From the NCBI RefSeq assembly GCF_003945385.1, contig NZ_AP018921.1, forward strand, positions 124,001-188,000: a stretch of 64,000 bases of DNA. The letters run 5' to 3'. A program made the translations under genes and the position numbers. Below, one piece after another: positions 33,123 to 41,896 of the stretch; position 1 is the stretch's first letter, and each line of letters starts with the position of its first letter. The notes beneath the pieces are model-generated. The model was not told the origin of the DNA and ran no database searches. It worked only from the letters and a program-made list of their open reading frames with translations. Source of the DNA: Pseudonocardia autotrophica. GTDB lineage: Bacteria; Actinomycetota; Actinomycetes; Mycobacteriales; Pseudonocardiaceae.

Positions 33123-36100
33123 TCACCAGTCGTCGAGTTCGTAGCCCTGTTCGGAGTCGAGTTCGTAGCCGTGCTCGTATTCGGCGGCGGGCGCGGTGCC
33201 GCGGTCGAGGGTGGCCTCGTTCCGTTCGGCCTCGAGCTGGTGCTGGTCGAGTTCGGCGCGGCGTTCGGCGGCCGCCTGACCGCGGTGCTGGGGGGTGTGC
33301 TCGGCGTCGTGGTGGCCGGTGCGTAGGGCCTGGTGGTAGGCGCGGTGGCGGTCGCTGTTGTGGACCGCGTCGCGCAGCGCGTGGGTGGCCGCGCGCTCGG
33401 CGGCCCGCTCGTCGGGCTTCGGCTCGTGGTCGGCCTCCGGGGCTGCTTCCGTCCCCGCGCCCCGGCCGTCGTCGTCGCCGGTGTCGACCTCGGCTTCGCT
33501 ACTGGGCCCGATCTCGGGGTCGTTGCCGGGTTCGTCGCCGGCGCCCGGCTCGGCGTGCACCGCGGGTTCCTCACCCGGCCCGGTTGCGGCCGCCGGTTCG
33601 GTGTCGAGCACCGGCCCGGCCACGACCTCGCGTTCGGCGCTGGTGTGCTCCGGTGCCGGGTCAACCACGTGGGTGCTGGTCTCGCGGTCCGGCATGTCGG
33701 CCTCAGCGGGTGCAGGGGTGGCCTCGGCCGCAGGCTCGGCGGCGGGCTCGGCGGTTCCGGGCTCGGTGCCGGGTCCGGTGGTGTGGAGCAGGGCGAGTTG
33801 TTCAGCACCTGGGTGCGGTTCGGTGTGGCGGTGGGCCGGGAGTTTGCGGCGGGCGAGTTCGACCGCGGCGGCGTGGTCGGCCTCGCGCAGGTCGGCGGTC
33901 TGTTCCCACCAGTGTTGCCGGTCGGCGTGCGCGGTCTCCAGGCTGGCGGCGTCGGCCTGGTACTGCTCGGCCAACGCGTGGTAGCGGGCGGCGGCCTCGG
34001 CCCGCTCGGTGTGTTCGGGGGTGTCGGCCGGGTGGGTGGCGGCTTCGGCGGCGGCGAGCACGGCGTCGTCGCGGATCTCGGCGGCGAGCCGGTGGGTGGC
34101 GGCAAGTTCCTCGGCCACGGAGCGGGGCCCGTGTTCCTCGGCGTGGTACAGCGCCAGCGACCAGGCTTCGCGGGCCTGATACAGCTCGGCGGCGCTGCGG
34201 TGGCGCAACGCAGCAGTGGTGGGGTCGTCGTCGAGCCGTTCGACCGCGGCCATCCAGAACGCGCGGGCGAACTGCTGGGCCTCCGGCGGGGCCTCGCCCA
34301 GCGAGAGCTGCGCCTCGGGGATGCCGCGGTACTCGCGGTAGCCGGCGACCAGCCCGGCGCGCTGTTCCCACGCCTGCCGCCCGGCCGGGTCCTGCTCGGC
34401 GTCCGGCACGGCCGGCAGCCGCTGCTGGGCCCACTCGGGCGGGTCCGCTGCGGCCTGCGCCCCGAGTTCGGCTTCGCGGGCCGCGGCCCGCTCGGTGAGC
34501 GCGTCGAGGTAACCACGCACCGGCCCATCGGGCACAGTCTCGCTGATCGCGGCCCACTCCATGCCCGCCGCGCGCTCGGACTGGTCGTGTTCGGGGGCTC
34601 GCGCCGCGGCCCGGGCCCCGACCCGCCAGTGCAGCACCTCGGAGACCGCGCGGGCGGAGTCGAGCTCACGCATCTGCACGGCTTCGGTGAGCAACGCGCG
34701 CGGGTCGTGCCCGTCGAGCTCGGCGGCGTAGACGGCGGCGAGCATCCGCCCGTAGGCACCCTCCTCGCGCACCCCAGCCGCGGCATCCGCGCCGAGCTGT
34801 TCGGCCAGCAGCTCGTCGACGACGCCCGCGTTGTGCTCGTGCGCGTACTCCGACGACACCTGATTGATCAACGCGCCGAGCATGCCCATCGAGGTCTGTT
34901 CGGCCGCAGCGGCTTCCTGGGTGGCCAGCGCGGCCTGGTCGATACCGCTACGGCTGATGATGTCGGCCAGCCGCTGCACCGGGGTGTCCTCGACCCGCTG
35001 CGGGGTGTGTGCATCGGGCGCCTGCTCGGTGACCAGATACAGCAGGTTCTGCCTCGTGCCGCGGGTCAGGGCGGTGTAGACCTGCTCACGAGTCGCATCC
35101 CGCCCGGCCAGGGCTCGCCCGTTGCCGTGCACGGTCACACCTTCGGCGGCGTGCCCGGTCACCGCATACGCCAACCCCACATGCTTACGGACATAGGACT
35201 CGGGTAGGTGCGCGACGGCGCCGTGCTCGTCGCGGCCCAGCAGCTGCCCGTCCCGGTCCCGGCCGAGCACGGTGTAGACCTCCTTGTTCGTGACCGGGCG
35301 CAGCACCCCGTCCGGGCCCGGGTCGACCCGCAGCCCCCGGGCGTTGCGCCCGGCCAGGATCCGGTCCCCGACGCCGATCTCGGTGCGGTCGGGTAGCCGG
35401 AACAGCACCTGCGACTCGACCCGGCCGAGCTCGACGAGCTCGTCGTGAATCTGCTTGGATAGCTCCGCGGCTAGCCGGTTGGAGTCGACCACCAGCAACG
35501 CCTCGGTGCCCGAGACGAGGTCGGCGACATGCCCACGCACGGTGTGGGTCTTCATTTCCTCCAGGGTGCCGGTGCGCACTCGCCCGTGGTCGACATACGC
35601 ACTCGCCGCGACCGGGTCCCCGGTGCGCAGCTGCAGCGACGCCTCGGCCTCCCACGCTTGGTCGAAGCGGTGCACGGTGTCGAGTTCGAGTGCCCCGGGC
35701 TGGTCGGCGAGGTGGGCGAACATGCCCCCGGCCCCGACTCCTTGCAGCTGGTGATGGTCGCCGGTGTAGAGCACCTTTGCCCCGGCGGTCTCGGCGATCG
35801 CGGCGATGGCGTGCATGTCGGTGGTGGTGCTCATGCTGGCCTCATCGAGCACCACGAGGTCTCGCGTCCCGAGCTGGTCCAGGGCTGCTCCGGTGCTCGG
35901 GTCGGGCTCGAACCGGCCCCGGAATCGGGTCGTGTTGAGCGCTTCGAGTCCGAGCCCGGCCAGGTTGCGGGCGGCGATCTCGGCGGTGGCCACCCCGACC
36001 ACTCGGCCGCCGATCGTGTCGGCCCACTCACGGGCCAGCGCCCCGACGGTGTGCGACTTACCCGTCCCGGCCGGCCCGACCAGCACATCGGCCCGACGCC

Positions 36101-38060
36101 CAGAGGTGAGCACCCCGGTCACCACCGCGGCCTGATCCGGCGACAGACCGCGCCGGTCAAGCCGCCCGGCCACGGCGGCCAGCTCGGCGTCATCGAGCCG
36201 TGGCGCGCCGGGAGTCTGCACCCCGGCCAGCAGCCGCTGCTCGATGCTGATGTGGGCGGTGGTGGCGTAGCGCTCGTCGCTGTGCGGCCGGAACTTCGAC
36301 CGACCGTCACTGGCCCGGCGCAGCTCGTCCGGTACCGGCACCGGGTCCCCGGCCGAGACCTGCACGATGCCGTACTGGCCGGGCTGGGCCAGCACCGCGT
36401 CGGTCACGGTTTTGAGGAACGCGGGCCGGGCCGCGGCGGCCACACCGACCGCGCTGGCCGCGTCGCCTAGCTGGTGGTCGATCGCCCGGGCGAGGTTGGC
36501 CGTGGTCCAGGTCGGATAGGCCGCTTGCACGTCCCCGATCCCCGCGGTGATGGCCGCGGCCACCCGCCCGGCCACGGTCCCCGCCTCGGCCATCGAGCGG
36601 TCGTGGCCACCGGCCACCGGCCGACCGGCCACCCCGGCCGTCTGGCCGGTCACGCCCGACTCGTCCACGGCCACCGCGGCCGCGATCTCGGCCAACACCT
36701 CCAGCGCGGCCTGGCGGCCATCGGTGGCCAACACCCGCCCGTGCTCCTGTCCGGCCACGGCGCCGACCGCCTGTCCGGCCACCGGGCCGGGATGGTTGGG
36801 GTGGACACCGGCCAGCGCGGCGGCCGCGGCCGCCGCGTCGACCGCATCCAGGGCGGCCTCGAGCCGCTGCCCCCGCCCGGCCGCCCGGCCGACCCACTGA
36901 CCGGCCCACGCCTTGACCGCCGCCGGACCGGCCAGCCCCGTCTTCGGCGACCGCGTGTCCTTGACCGCCTGCTGCGCCAACGCCCGCCGCGCGACCGCCC
37001 CGGGCTCGCGCCCGTGCCGGGCCACATACCCTTCGACCAGTTCGGCCACCCGTGGCCGGACATGCTCGGCGGTACGGGTCGAGGCCTCATCAAGCAGCTC
37101 CGCCTCGACCCCGACGATCTCGCGGGCTTTCCCGTCCGCCCGCAGCCCCCACACCACATCGAGACGCTCGGTCAGCAGCTGCTGATAAGCCCGCGTGTAG
37201 TCCGCAGTGAGCTGGTTGGTGATGGTCTTGAACCCGTACCCGTCGATCGCATAGATCGCCCCGTTCGCAGCCGCAGCCCGGGCCAGCACCGCTGCGTGCG
37301 CATGCAGCTGCGGCTCCCCATCCCGGTTGGTGTGGTGCTCGAACACCGCCACCGACAACCCGCCGGCCTGCTCATACGTGCCGACACTGCGCCCACCCGG
37401 ACCCTTGCCCTCATGCCGCCCGGTCCGCACATACGCCAGGTCCGACTCCGCGGCCTCGACCGCGATCCGGATCGCGTCGAAATGCGCCGCCCGTACCGCC
37501 TCCGCGCCCCGCTCGTCCCCCGCCGCCAGCAGCGCCGTGTAGTACACCGACACGCTCTTGACCGGGCTGAACGTCACGTCGTACCAGGCGTGCGTGGTCC
37601 GGGCCCGCTTGGTCGCCGACCACTCGATCTGATCACGGCGCTCCCGGGTCGCCTCCGGCTCCGCCTTGAGCGCATCGGCCACGATCTGCGCCGCCGTGCG
37701 GTACTTACGCGGCGCCGACCCCAGATACACCGGCGTCTTCTCGGTCGACCCTTCGACCTCGTGTTCGGGGTAGCGCAGCTGCCCGAAAATCGCCCGCACA
37801 TCCACCGACTCCGCGGTGTCCCCGGCCTGCATCGACAGCCCCAGACTGGCCATCCCGGACCCCAGCCAAGTGCCCTGCGGCTCACCGTGTTCCAGGCCCT
37901 GTTCGAGGTAGGCGGCCGCGCCGTGCCGCTCCAGACCGGCGCTCTCGACGCCCTGCTCGGGCGTCGAATCGCAGCCGTGGAGCAGGTACTCGACAGACCC
38001 CGGCCCCATCGCGGTGACCCGGACAACGCCCACGATCACGACGCTACCCGAGGCGACCAC
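33123..38060 (-). CDS. traA: MobF-family relaxase-helicase (TraA/TrwC-like)
   Basis: A relaxase of about 1,640 residues that would nick oriT and unwind plasmid DNA. The N-terminal relaxase domain has MGPGSVEYLL, a probable nucleophile Tyr in GAAAYLEQG, and the three-His metal site in FEHHTNRDGEPQLHAHAAVL. The RecD-like helicase carries VGPAGTGKSHTVG near residue 665, LVVLDEASMSTT near 730 and the superfamily I end AYAVTGHAAEGVTVHG. The last 500 residues are acidic, coiled-coil-rich and end YELDSEQGYELDDW. GTG 38039 or 38033 may be the true start. Confidence 0.92.
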   Translation of the reverse strand: MVASGSVVIVGVVRVTAMGPGSVEYLLHGCDSTPEQGVESAGLERHGAAAYLEQGLEHGEPQGTWLGSGMASLGLSMQAGDTAESVDVRAIFGQLRYPEHEVEGSTEKTPVYLGSAPRKYRTAAQIVADALKAEPEATRERRDQIEWSATKRARTTHAWYDVTFSPVKSVSVYYTALLAAGDERGAEAVRAAHFDAIRIAVEAAESDLAYVRTGRHEGKGPGGRSVGTYEQAGGLSVAVFEHHTNRDGEPQLHAHAAVLARAAAANGAIYAIDGYGFKTITNQLTADYTRAYQQLLTERLDVVWGLRADGKAREIVGVEAELLDEASTRTAEHVRPRVAELVEGYVARHGREPGAVARRALAQQAVKDTRSPKTGLAGPAAVKAWAGQWVGRAAGRGQRLEAALDAVDAAAAAAALAGVHPNHPGPVAGQAVGAVAGQEHGRVLATDGRQAALEVLAEIAAAVAVDESGVTGQTAGVAGRPVAGGHDRSMAEAGTVAGRVAAAITAGIGDVQAAYPTWTTANLARAIDHQLGDAASAVGVAAAARPAFLKTVTDAVLAQPGQYGIVQVSAGDPVPVPDELRRASDGRSKFRPHSDERYATTAHISIEQRLLAGVQTPGAPRLDDAELAAVAGRLDRRGLSPDQAAVVTGVLTSGRRADVLVGPAGTGKSHTVGALAREWADTIGGRVVGVATAEIAARNLAGLGLEALNTTRFRGRFEPDPSTGAALDQLGTRDLVVLDEASMSTTTDMHAIAAIAETAGAKVLYTGDHHQLQGVGAGGMFAHLADQPGALELDTVHRFDQAWEAEASLQLRTGDPVAASAYVDHGRVRTGTLEEMKTHTVRGHVADLVSGTEALLVVDSNRLAAELSKQIHDELVELGRVESQVLFRLPDRTEIGVGDRILAGRNARGLRVDPGPDGVLRPVTNKEVYTVLGRDRDGQLLGRDEHGAVAHLPESYVRKHVGLAYAVTGHAAEGVTVHGNGRALAGRDATREQVYTALTRGTRQNLLYLVTEQAPDAHTPQRVEDTPVQRLADIISRSGIDQAALATQEAAAAEQTSMGMLGALINQVSSEYAHEHNAGVVDELLAEQLGADAAAGVREEGAYGRMLAAVYAAELDGHDPRALLTEAVQMRELDSARAVSEVLHWRVGARAAARAPEHDQSERAAGMEWAAISETVPDGPVRGYLDALTERAAAREAELGAQAAADPPEWAQQRLPAVPDAEQDPAGRQAWEQRAGLVAGYREYRGIPEAQLSLGEAPPEAQQFARAFWMAAVERLDDDPTTAALRHRSAAELYQAREAWSLALYHAEEHGPRSVAEELAATHRLAAEIRDDAVLAAAEAATHPADTPEHTERAEAAARYHALAEQYQADAASLETAHADRQHWWEQTADLREADHAAAVELARRKLPAHRHTEPHPGAEQLALLHTTGPGTEPGTAEPAAEPAAEATPAPAEADMPDRETSTHVVDPAPEHTSAEREVVAGPVLDTEPAAATGPGEEPAVHAEPGAGDEPGNDPEIGPSSEAEVDTGDDDGRGAGTEAAPEADHEPKPDERAAERAATHALRDAVHNSDRHRAYHQALRTGHHDAEHTPQHRGQAAAERRAELDQHQLEAERNEATLDRGTAPAAEYEHGYELDSEQGYELDDW

Positions 38061-38434
38061 CAGCCGGCAAGATCATTTGATGATAACGTGTGAGGCGTTG
38101 GAGAAGTCAGTAGCAGCTCAAGACAAGAAAAGCAGTAACCACCAAACGGTTGGTAGAAACAAGAGGAAGGGAGAACGGATAGCTGCAGTGACGATCGATG
38201 GAGGCAAGGCCTAGTTGGAAGCAGGTAGGAAGTCGTGCAAGGAAGAGATCGGGAGTGAGCATGGACAGCGCGGGCTGCCCGAGAGTGAGCTCCGGGCGCC
38301 ACTGTGTGGTGGCGCTGGGCAGCCGGTGAGGGTCACCATCTGGTGACCTGACAGGGGCGGCGCCAGGCCATAGCGTGGGTGCCGAACAGTCGGGCCGGGA
38401 GGCACCGACCGGACAATCTCGGGGGTGGCTCACG
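38061..38434. other. Candidate oriT region
   Basis: 374 gene-free bases between the divergent relaxase and relaxosome-like genes. The first half is A+T- and purine-rich (GATCATTTGATGATAACG). Inverted repeats are dense: ACCAA-ACGG-TTGGT near 38140; nested GGCTGCCC/GGGCAGCC (38273-38324) enclosing GCGCCAC/GTGGCGC; and GGTCACCA-TC-TGGTGACC (38331-38348). Position, composition and repeats fit an origin of transfer. No nic site could be identified by consensus. Confidence 0.5.
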
Positions 38435-38953
38435 GTGGCGGGGAAGAGCAGGACCAAGAACGACCGGCAGATCCGGGATCGGGTGGCCGAGCTGGCGGCG
38501 GCCCGGGATCGGCTCGACGTCGAGGAGGCCGAGCGCCGCCGGCGCGAGGACGAGGCGTTCGAGCGCTACGCCCGCGCGGACGCCGACGCCGTCCAGGTCG
38601 CCGCGGAGCGCGACCGGGCGCTCGCCGACCTCGAGGTACAGGCGCAGCGCGTGCGCGACGACGCCGACACCCGGCTCGGCGAGATCGAGCAGCGGCAGCG
38701 CGAGATCCTCGCCGAGCTCCACGGCGCCGGCCGTAAGGCCGACGACTTGGCCACGATGTTCGGGCTCGCCGTCAAGCGCGTCCGAACTCTGCTGCGGCAG
38801 GCGCGGCCCCCGGCCGGGCCTGCCGCCCCGGCGGCCACGCCGCCGCCGGCGGCCGCCACGCCGCAGGCGGCGGCCGCCACCGATCCGGCCGCTTCGACGA
38901 TCGAAGCCGCGGCGGCCACTCCGACGGATCCGGCAGAGCAGGCGAGTGCCTGA
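38435..38953 (+). CDS. coiled-coil DNA-binding-like protein, possible relaxosome accessory
   Basis: A 172-residue protein with a long charged coiled coil (RDRLDVEEAERRRREDEAFE onward). It ends in a putative HTH-like segment (GAGRKADDLATMFGLAVKRV) and an Ala/Pro-rich tail. It is divergent from the relaxase across the oriT candidate, a typical position for MobC-like accessory proteins. The role is an inference from position; homology to MobC was not recognised. GTG 38435 has GGGGGTGG upstream. Confidence 0.5.
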   Translation: MAGKSRTKNDRQIRDRVAELAAARDRLDVEEAERRRREDEAFERYARADADAVQVAAERDRALADLEVQAQRVRDDADTRLGEIEQRQREILAELHGAGRKADDLATMFGLAVKRVRTLLRQARPPAGPAAPAATPPPAAATPQAAAATDPAASTIEAAAATPTDPAEQASA

Positions 38954-39182
38954 CCCGGTGGCCGCGGCACTCGTGTCGGCCACCGGGGTGGCCGCGCGGA
39001 AGGACTGTGCCGCCGCAAGGCGGGTCCGCCGAACGCTCGGCCCGGCGCGGTCCTTGAGCGCCTCCCGCGCCGGCCCGGCCGGCGGACATCCGCACCGGTG
39101 CACGCGCCGGCCGCACGGGCGGGGGCTGGTGGCCTGCTCGGCCGGCGTGCCGGGCTCGGGTCAGGTGCGGTGGGCACACAGA

Positions 39183-39213
39183 GAAGGGGCCCCGCCGGTG
39201 GCGGGGCCCCTTC
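39183..39213. terminator. hairpin terminator
   Basis: A 14-bp perfect stem, GAAGGGGCCCCGCC with GGCGGGGCCCCTTC and loop GGT, 15 bases past the stop of the leftward gene at 39228. The same core recurs at 41063. Confidence 0.75.
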
Positions 39214-39227
39214 GGGTGCTGAGTGGG

Positions 39228-40121
39228 TCAGGCGGGCTGGCGGGCGTGCCAGTCGGACACGGTGAACCGGTCACCGGTGAGCAGGCAGCGCCAGTCACGG
39301 TTGAGCCGCGCGTTCCGCTCGTCGGCGGTGGCGGACGTGGCGGCGATGTACTCGCAGCGGGCAATCAGCACCTCGGCGCGGGTCGCGGTCGCGGGCAGGA
39401 TCGCCACCCCGGCGGTACCGCTGTCCCGGCAGTCCTCGCACAACCCGTCGTCGTGGCTGCGCTGCTGGTCGCGGGTCGACCGCTCGACCCCGCATGCGGC
39501 GGCCACGCAGGGCAGGCCGCGCATCGGGGCGACCGCGCGGCGGCAGTCGTCGCACACCCCGTCCTCGCGCGTCGCCCGGTCCCTGACGCACGCCGTGCAC
39601 GGACGCCCCTCCGGCTCCGCGCCGTGGCGGCTCGCGTCCCGAACGTCCGCGGTCGCGTGGTCGTCGCGCTCGGCAAAGTAGCGGCGCGTGGCGGTGTCGT
39701 TGTCGGTGGCGCGCTGGCTGCGCTGCTGCTGCGGGGTCCCCTGGCTGGTGACCACGGCGCCCGGGCGACGGCGGGCGTACTCGCGTCGCTCCGCGCGGGT
39801 CGACTGGGCCATCCGCTCGGCCTGCTTGGCGGCCTCGGCGCGGCGCTCGGCGTGCGGGGCGCACGCCTCCACCAGAGCGCGGCCGTCCTCGTCGGTGACC
39901 TTCCACAGGTGCCGAAGCCGCGGAACCGCTACCGCCGGGTGCTTCTCCAGGGCGGTCAGGATCTCGCCCAGCAGCGCGCGGGTCATCACGTCCGCCGCGT
40001 CGGCGAGCCGCGCGGTACGGCGTCGCGCCTCGCGCGTCGCGCCCCGCTCGATCAGCTCGGCCACCTGGCCCATCTCCTCGGCAGCGTCGAGCTTTGTGGT
40101 CTCGGCGGTCTGGGTGTTCAT
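39228..40121 (-). CDS. multi-zinc-ribbon hypothetical protein
   Basis: A 297-residue protein. The N-terminal half is helical and charged (VAELIERGATREARRRTARL). The C-terminal half has paired Cys sites: CTACVRD and CDDCRRAV, then CVAAACGV and CEDCRDSG, suggesting two zinc ribbons. It ends RDWRCLLTGDRFTVSDWHAR. AAGGAG lies ten bases before ATG 40121. Its stop is followed by a hairpin terminator. It probably binds nucleic acid. No family name recognised. Confidence 0.65.
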   Translation of the reverse strand: MNTQTAETTKLDAAEEMGQVAELIERGATREARRRTARLADAADVMTRALLGEILTALEKHPAVAVPRLRHLWKVTDEDGRALVEACAPHAERRAEAAKQAERMAQSTRAERREYARRRPGAVVTSQGTPQQQRSQRATDNDTATRRYFAERDDHATADVRDASRHGAEPEGRPCTACVRDRATREDGVCDDCRRAVAPMRGLPCVAAACGVERSTRDQQRSHDDGLCEDCRDSGTAGVAILPATATRAEVLIARCEYIAATSATADERNARLNRDWRCLLTGDRFTVSDWHARQPA

Positions 40122-40221
40122 CGTGACTGCACTCCTTCGCTGGCCGGTGCTCGGTAGCGGGTGGGCTTGTCGGCCCGTGATGGGTAGCGGGCGCCTGCCC
40201 CGCTGCCGCTTCGCGGCGGTT

Positions 40222-40323
40222 GCACGGCCTCCGAGGCTCGACGTCAAGGGCAGCCCGAAGGGCTGTCGCCGAAGGCGACGCGGAGCGCCAGCGGAGCGCC
40301 CTTGATGTTGAGTGAGGCCGTGC
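40222..40323. ncRNA. candidate structured RNA, module A copy 1
   Basis: The outer stem is GCACGGCCTC/GAGGCCGTGC. The inner closing stem is TCAAGGGC (40244) with GCCCTTGA (40298). It encloses AGCCC-GAA-GGGCT and GTCGCC-GAA-GGCGAC. Copy 2 at 56962-57016 keeps the order with one compensatory pair and different loops. The strand transcribed is unknown. Confidence 0.5.
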
Positions 40324-40462
40324 TTAGCTTTAGGGCCGACAGGCCCATCCGCCCCGCCGCCAGGCGGGTCCATCGGGGTTCTCGGCCCGCCGCGGCCTTG
40401 AGCGGCCCCACTCCGCCGCGGGTCGCCCGCGCCGGCCGAGATGCGCCCTGGGTCTGGCGCGC

Positions 40463-40498
40463 GGCCCGGTAGGGCCGATGGCCGCGCCCGGCGCGGCC
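40463..40498. repeat. double-hairpin repeat B, copy 1
   Basis: GGCCC-GGTA-GGGCC, then GAT, then GGCCGCGC-CCG-GCGCGGCC. A second copy with the same spacing is at 41012-41047. It also resembles the inner part of module A. Confidence 0.55.
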
Positions 40499-40633
40499 GC
40501 TCTCCTCCCAGCCGGCCCGATGGCGGACCCACACGGCTACCGGCGGGTCGCTCCCCGCATCGCCGACCCGCCAGCGATCCCGACCGGGTCTGCATCGCTG
40601 GCGGGTAGCCACCGCCGCGCGGGGCAGCGGCGC

Positions 40634-40954
40634 CTACGGCGCCGGCTCGGTGCCCTCCGCGCCGGGGTGTTCGGGCATCTCGACGATCTCGTCGCGGCGG
40701 GAGTCCCAGGCGGTGCAGTGCACCCGTGACCGCCCCGCTCGCGGCCCGGTGAGGTCGACCTCGACCAGGACGTACTCCGAGAACGGGATCACCGCCCAGG
40801 CCGCCTCCCCGGTCAGGACCTCCTCGACCCGGTACTGGCAGTCCAGGTACCCGTTGCGGTAGATCCCCCCGACCCGCCGCGGGCCGATCGCGACCCGCGT
40901 CGCCTGGTCCAGCCCGCCGAGCGGGTCCTTGCTGTTCGCTGCTGATGCCATCAT
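40634..40954 (-). CDS. small hypothetical protein
   Basis: A 106-residue protein that looks like a small beta-rich domain (VGGIYRNGYLDCQYRVEEVL, then WAVIPFSEYVLVEVDLTG). GGGAG lies before ATG 40954, and an ATG pair makes the first residue uncertain by one. It is surrounded by structured intergenic repeats, with no recognised family. Confidence 0.6.
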   Translation of the reverse strand: MMASAANSKDPLGGLDQATRVAIGPRRVGGIYRNGYLDCQYRVEEVLTGEAAWAVIPFSEYVLVEVDLTGPRAGRSRVHCTAWDSRRDEIVEMPEHPGAEGTEPAP

Positions 40955-41011
40955 GGCTTCTCCCACCGATCGTGAGTGGCGCGGTGGCCGCGCGCCCTCG
41001 GCGTGCGGCGC

Positions 41012-41047
41012 GGCCCGGCAGGGCCGATCGCCGCGCTCTGCGCGGCG
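41012..41047. repeat. double-hairpin repeat B, copy 2
   Basis: GGCCC-GGCA-GGGCC, then GAT, then CGCCGCGC-TCT-GCGCGGCG. Stem lengths and the GAT linker match copy 1, while loops and some pairs differ. It lies between the genes at 41097 and 40634. Confidence 0.55.
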
Positions 41048-41062
41048 CTGCGCCACACAAGT

Positions 41063-41083
41063 GGCCCCGCCGGTGGCGGGGCC
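41063..41083. terminator. hairpin terminator
   Basis: GGCCCCGCC-GGT-GGCGGGGCC, a 9-bp perfect stem, 14 bases past the stop of the leftward gene at 41097. Same core as the terminator at 39183. Confidence 0.65.
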
Positions 41084-41096
41084 CTTGGGGCTGCCG

Positions 41097-41288
41097 TCAG
41101 AAGGCCGGCTCCTCGTCGCCGTAGCTGGCCTCCGCCGGCTCCAGCCCGCCGAGGAGCTCGTCGTCGGCGAGATCGGCGAGGATCTCGGCCTCGCGCCGGG
41201 TCAGAGCCGGAACGTCAGTCCCGGCGTAGACGTGGTGCCCCAGGACGGGGCAGAACTCGAGGGCGCTGGAAGTGGTGACCGTGCTCAT
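41097..41288 (-). CDS. 63-residue hypothetical protein
   Basis: A small acidic protein (MSTVTTSSALEFCPVLGHHV at the start, then LTRREAEILADLADDELLGG). ATG 41288 has CCGGAGG upstream. It is preceded by a long structured repeat (C1) and followed by a terminator, the same layout as the small gene at 53805. Function unknown. Confidence 0.6.
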   Translation of the reverse strand: MSTVTTSSALEFCPVLGHHVYAGTDVPALTRREAEILADLADDELLGGLEPAEASYGDEEPAF

Positions 41289-41299
41289 CTGGGCCTCCG

Positions 41300-41640
41300 G
41301 TGGTCGGTGCGGCTGGAACGCGGCGCAGCCTCAGCACACCCGTGTCGGGGTCCCGAAGGGACGTCGGGGAGCCGGTGCTGGCCCGTGCGGGTGAGACCGC
41401 CTCCCGGCCCCGACGAACCCGCCCCCGCCCGCCGGTTGCGGTCCCCGCTCCTGGCCAGCGGCCAGCGCGGGCGACCACAGGACCGAGCCGGACACCGCCG
41501 CGCAGCCGGCTACGGGGAAACCGCCGCCGTACCCGGGTGATGTCCACGGGGCGGTATCACCCGCACGGGTCGGCGGCGGCTCATCGGCGCTTGCCCCGGC
41601 ACGGGTGTGCTGACCTTCGGGCGATCCAGCCGTGCCGACC
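41300..41640 (-). repeat. structured intergenic repeat C, copy 1
   Basis: The termini pair with each other: GGTCGGTGCGGCTGG at 41302 with CCAGCCGTGCCGACC at 41626, and CAGCACACC with GGTGTGCTG. The outer 100 bases on each side are nearly identical to copy 2 (54069-54413); the middle differs. It lies directly upstream of the gene at 41097. Confidence 0.7.
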
Positions 41641-41655
41641 ACCGGAGGCCCCGCC

Positions 41656-41795
41656 CGCACCGCTACCGCCGCCACCCCCGGTGCCCACCGGCACCGAACC
41701 GGCGACCACTCGACACCCGCCGGCACCGGGCTGGCGACCACCGCCACCCGACCGGCACCGCGCTGGTGACCTTCCGGTGCCCGCCGGCACCGGTG
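41656..41795. repeat. 32-bp tandem repeats
   Basis: CCGGCACCG recurs exactly every 32 bases at 41688, 41720, 41752 and 41784. The following CTGGCGACC-type segment is conserved in the second and third units and a degenerate unit lies at 41656. The period is not a multiple of three, so the repeat is not coding. An iteron-like or other protein-binding array is plausible. Confidence 0.6.
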
Positions 41796-41896
41796 TGCGC
41801 GCCCGGCGCCGACAGGCGGCCTGCAGCACGTACTCTGCCCGGCCGGCCCGTCGACGACGCTGCTGTGCACGCGACCGATCACGGCGTGAGCGGGGT

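Larger units (their letters stand above)
40122..40633. other. Long structured intergenic region
   Basis: About 510 gene-free bases, packed with inverted repeats. They include the multi-hairpin module at 40222-40323, the double hairpin at 40463-40498, and a long stem near 40530-40615 (GCGGGTCG and CGACCCGC; AGCGAT and ATCGCT). The leader of the gene at 39228 is likely within it. Confidence 0.55.

Noticed and set aside
36474..38093. Long open frame on the plus strand opposite the relaxase
   Set aside because: Pro/Arg/His-rich, no start signals, fully overlapped by a clear MobF gene.
41656..41795. CRISPR-like 32-bp repeats
   Set aside because: Period is the whole unit with no separate unique spacers, and no cas gene is near.
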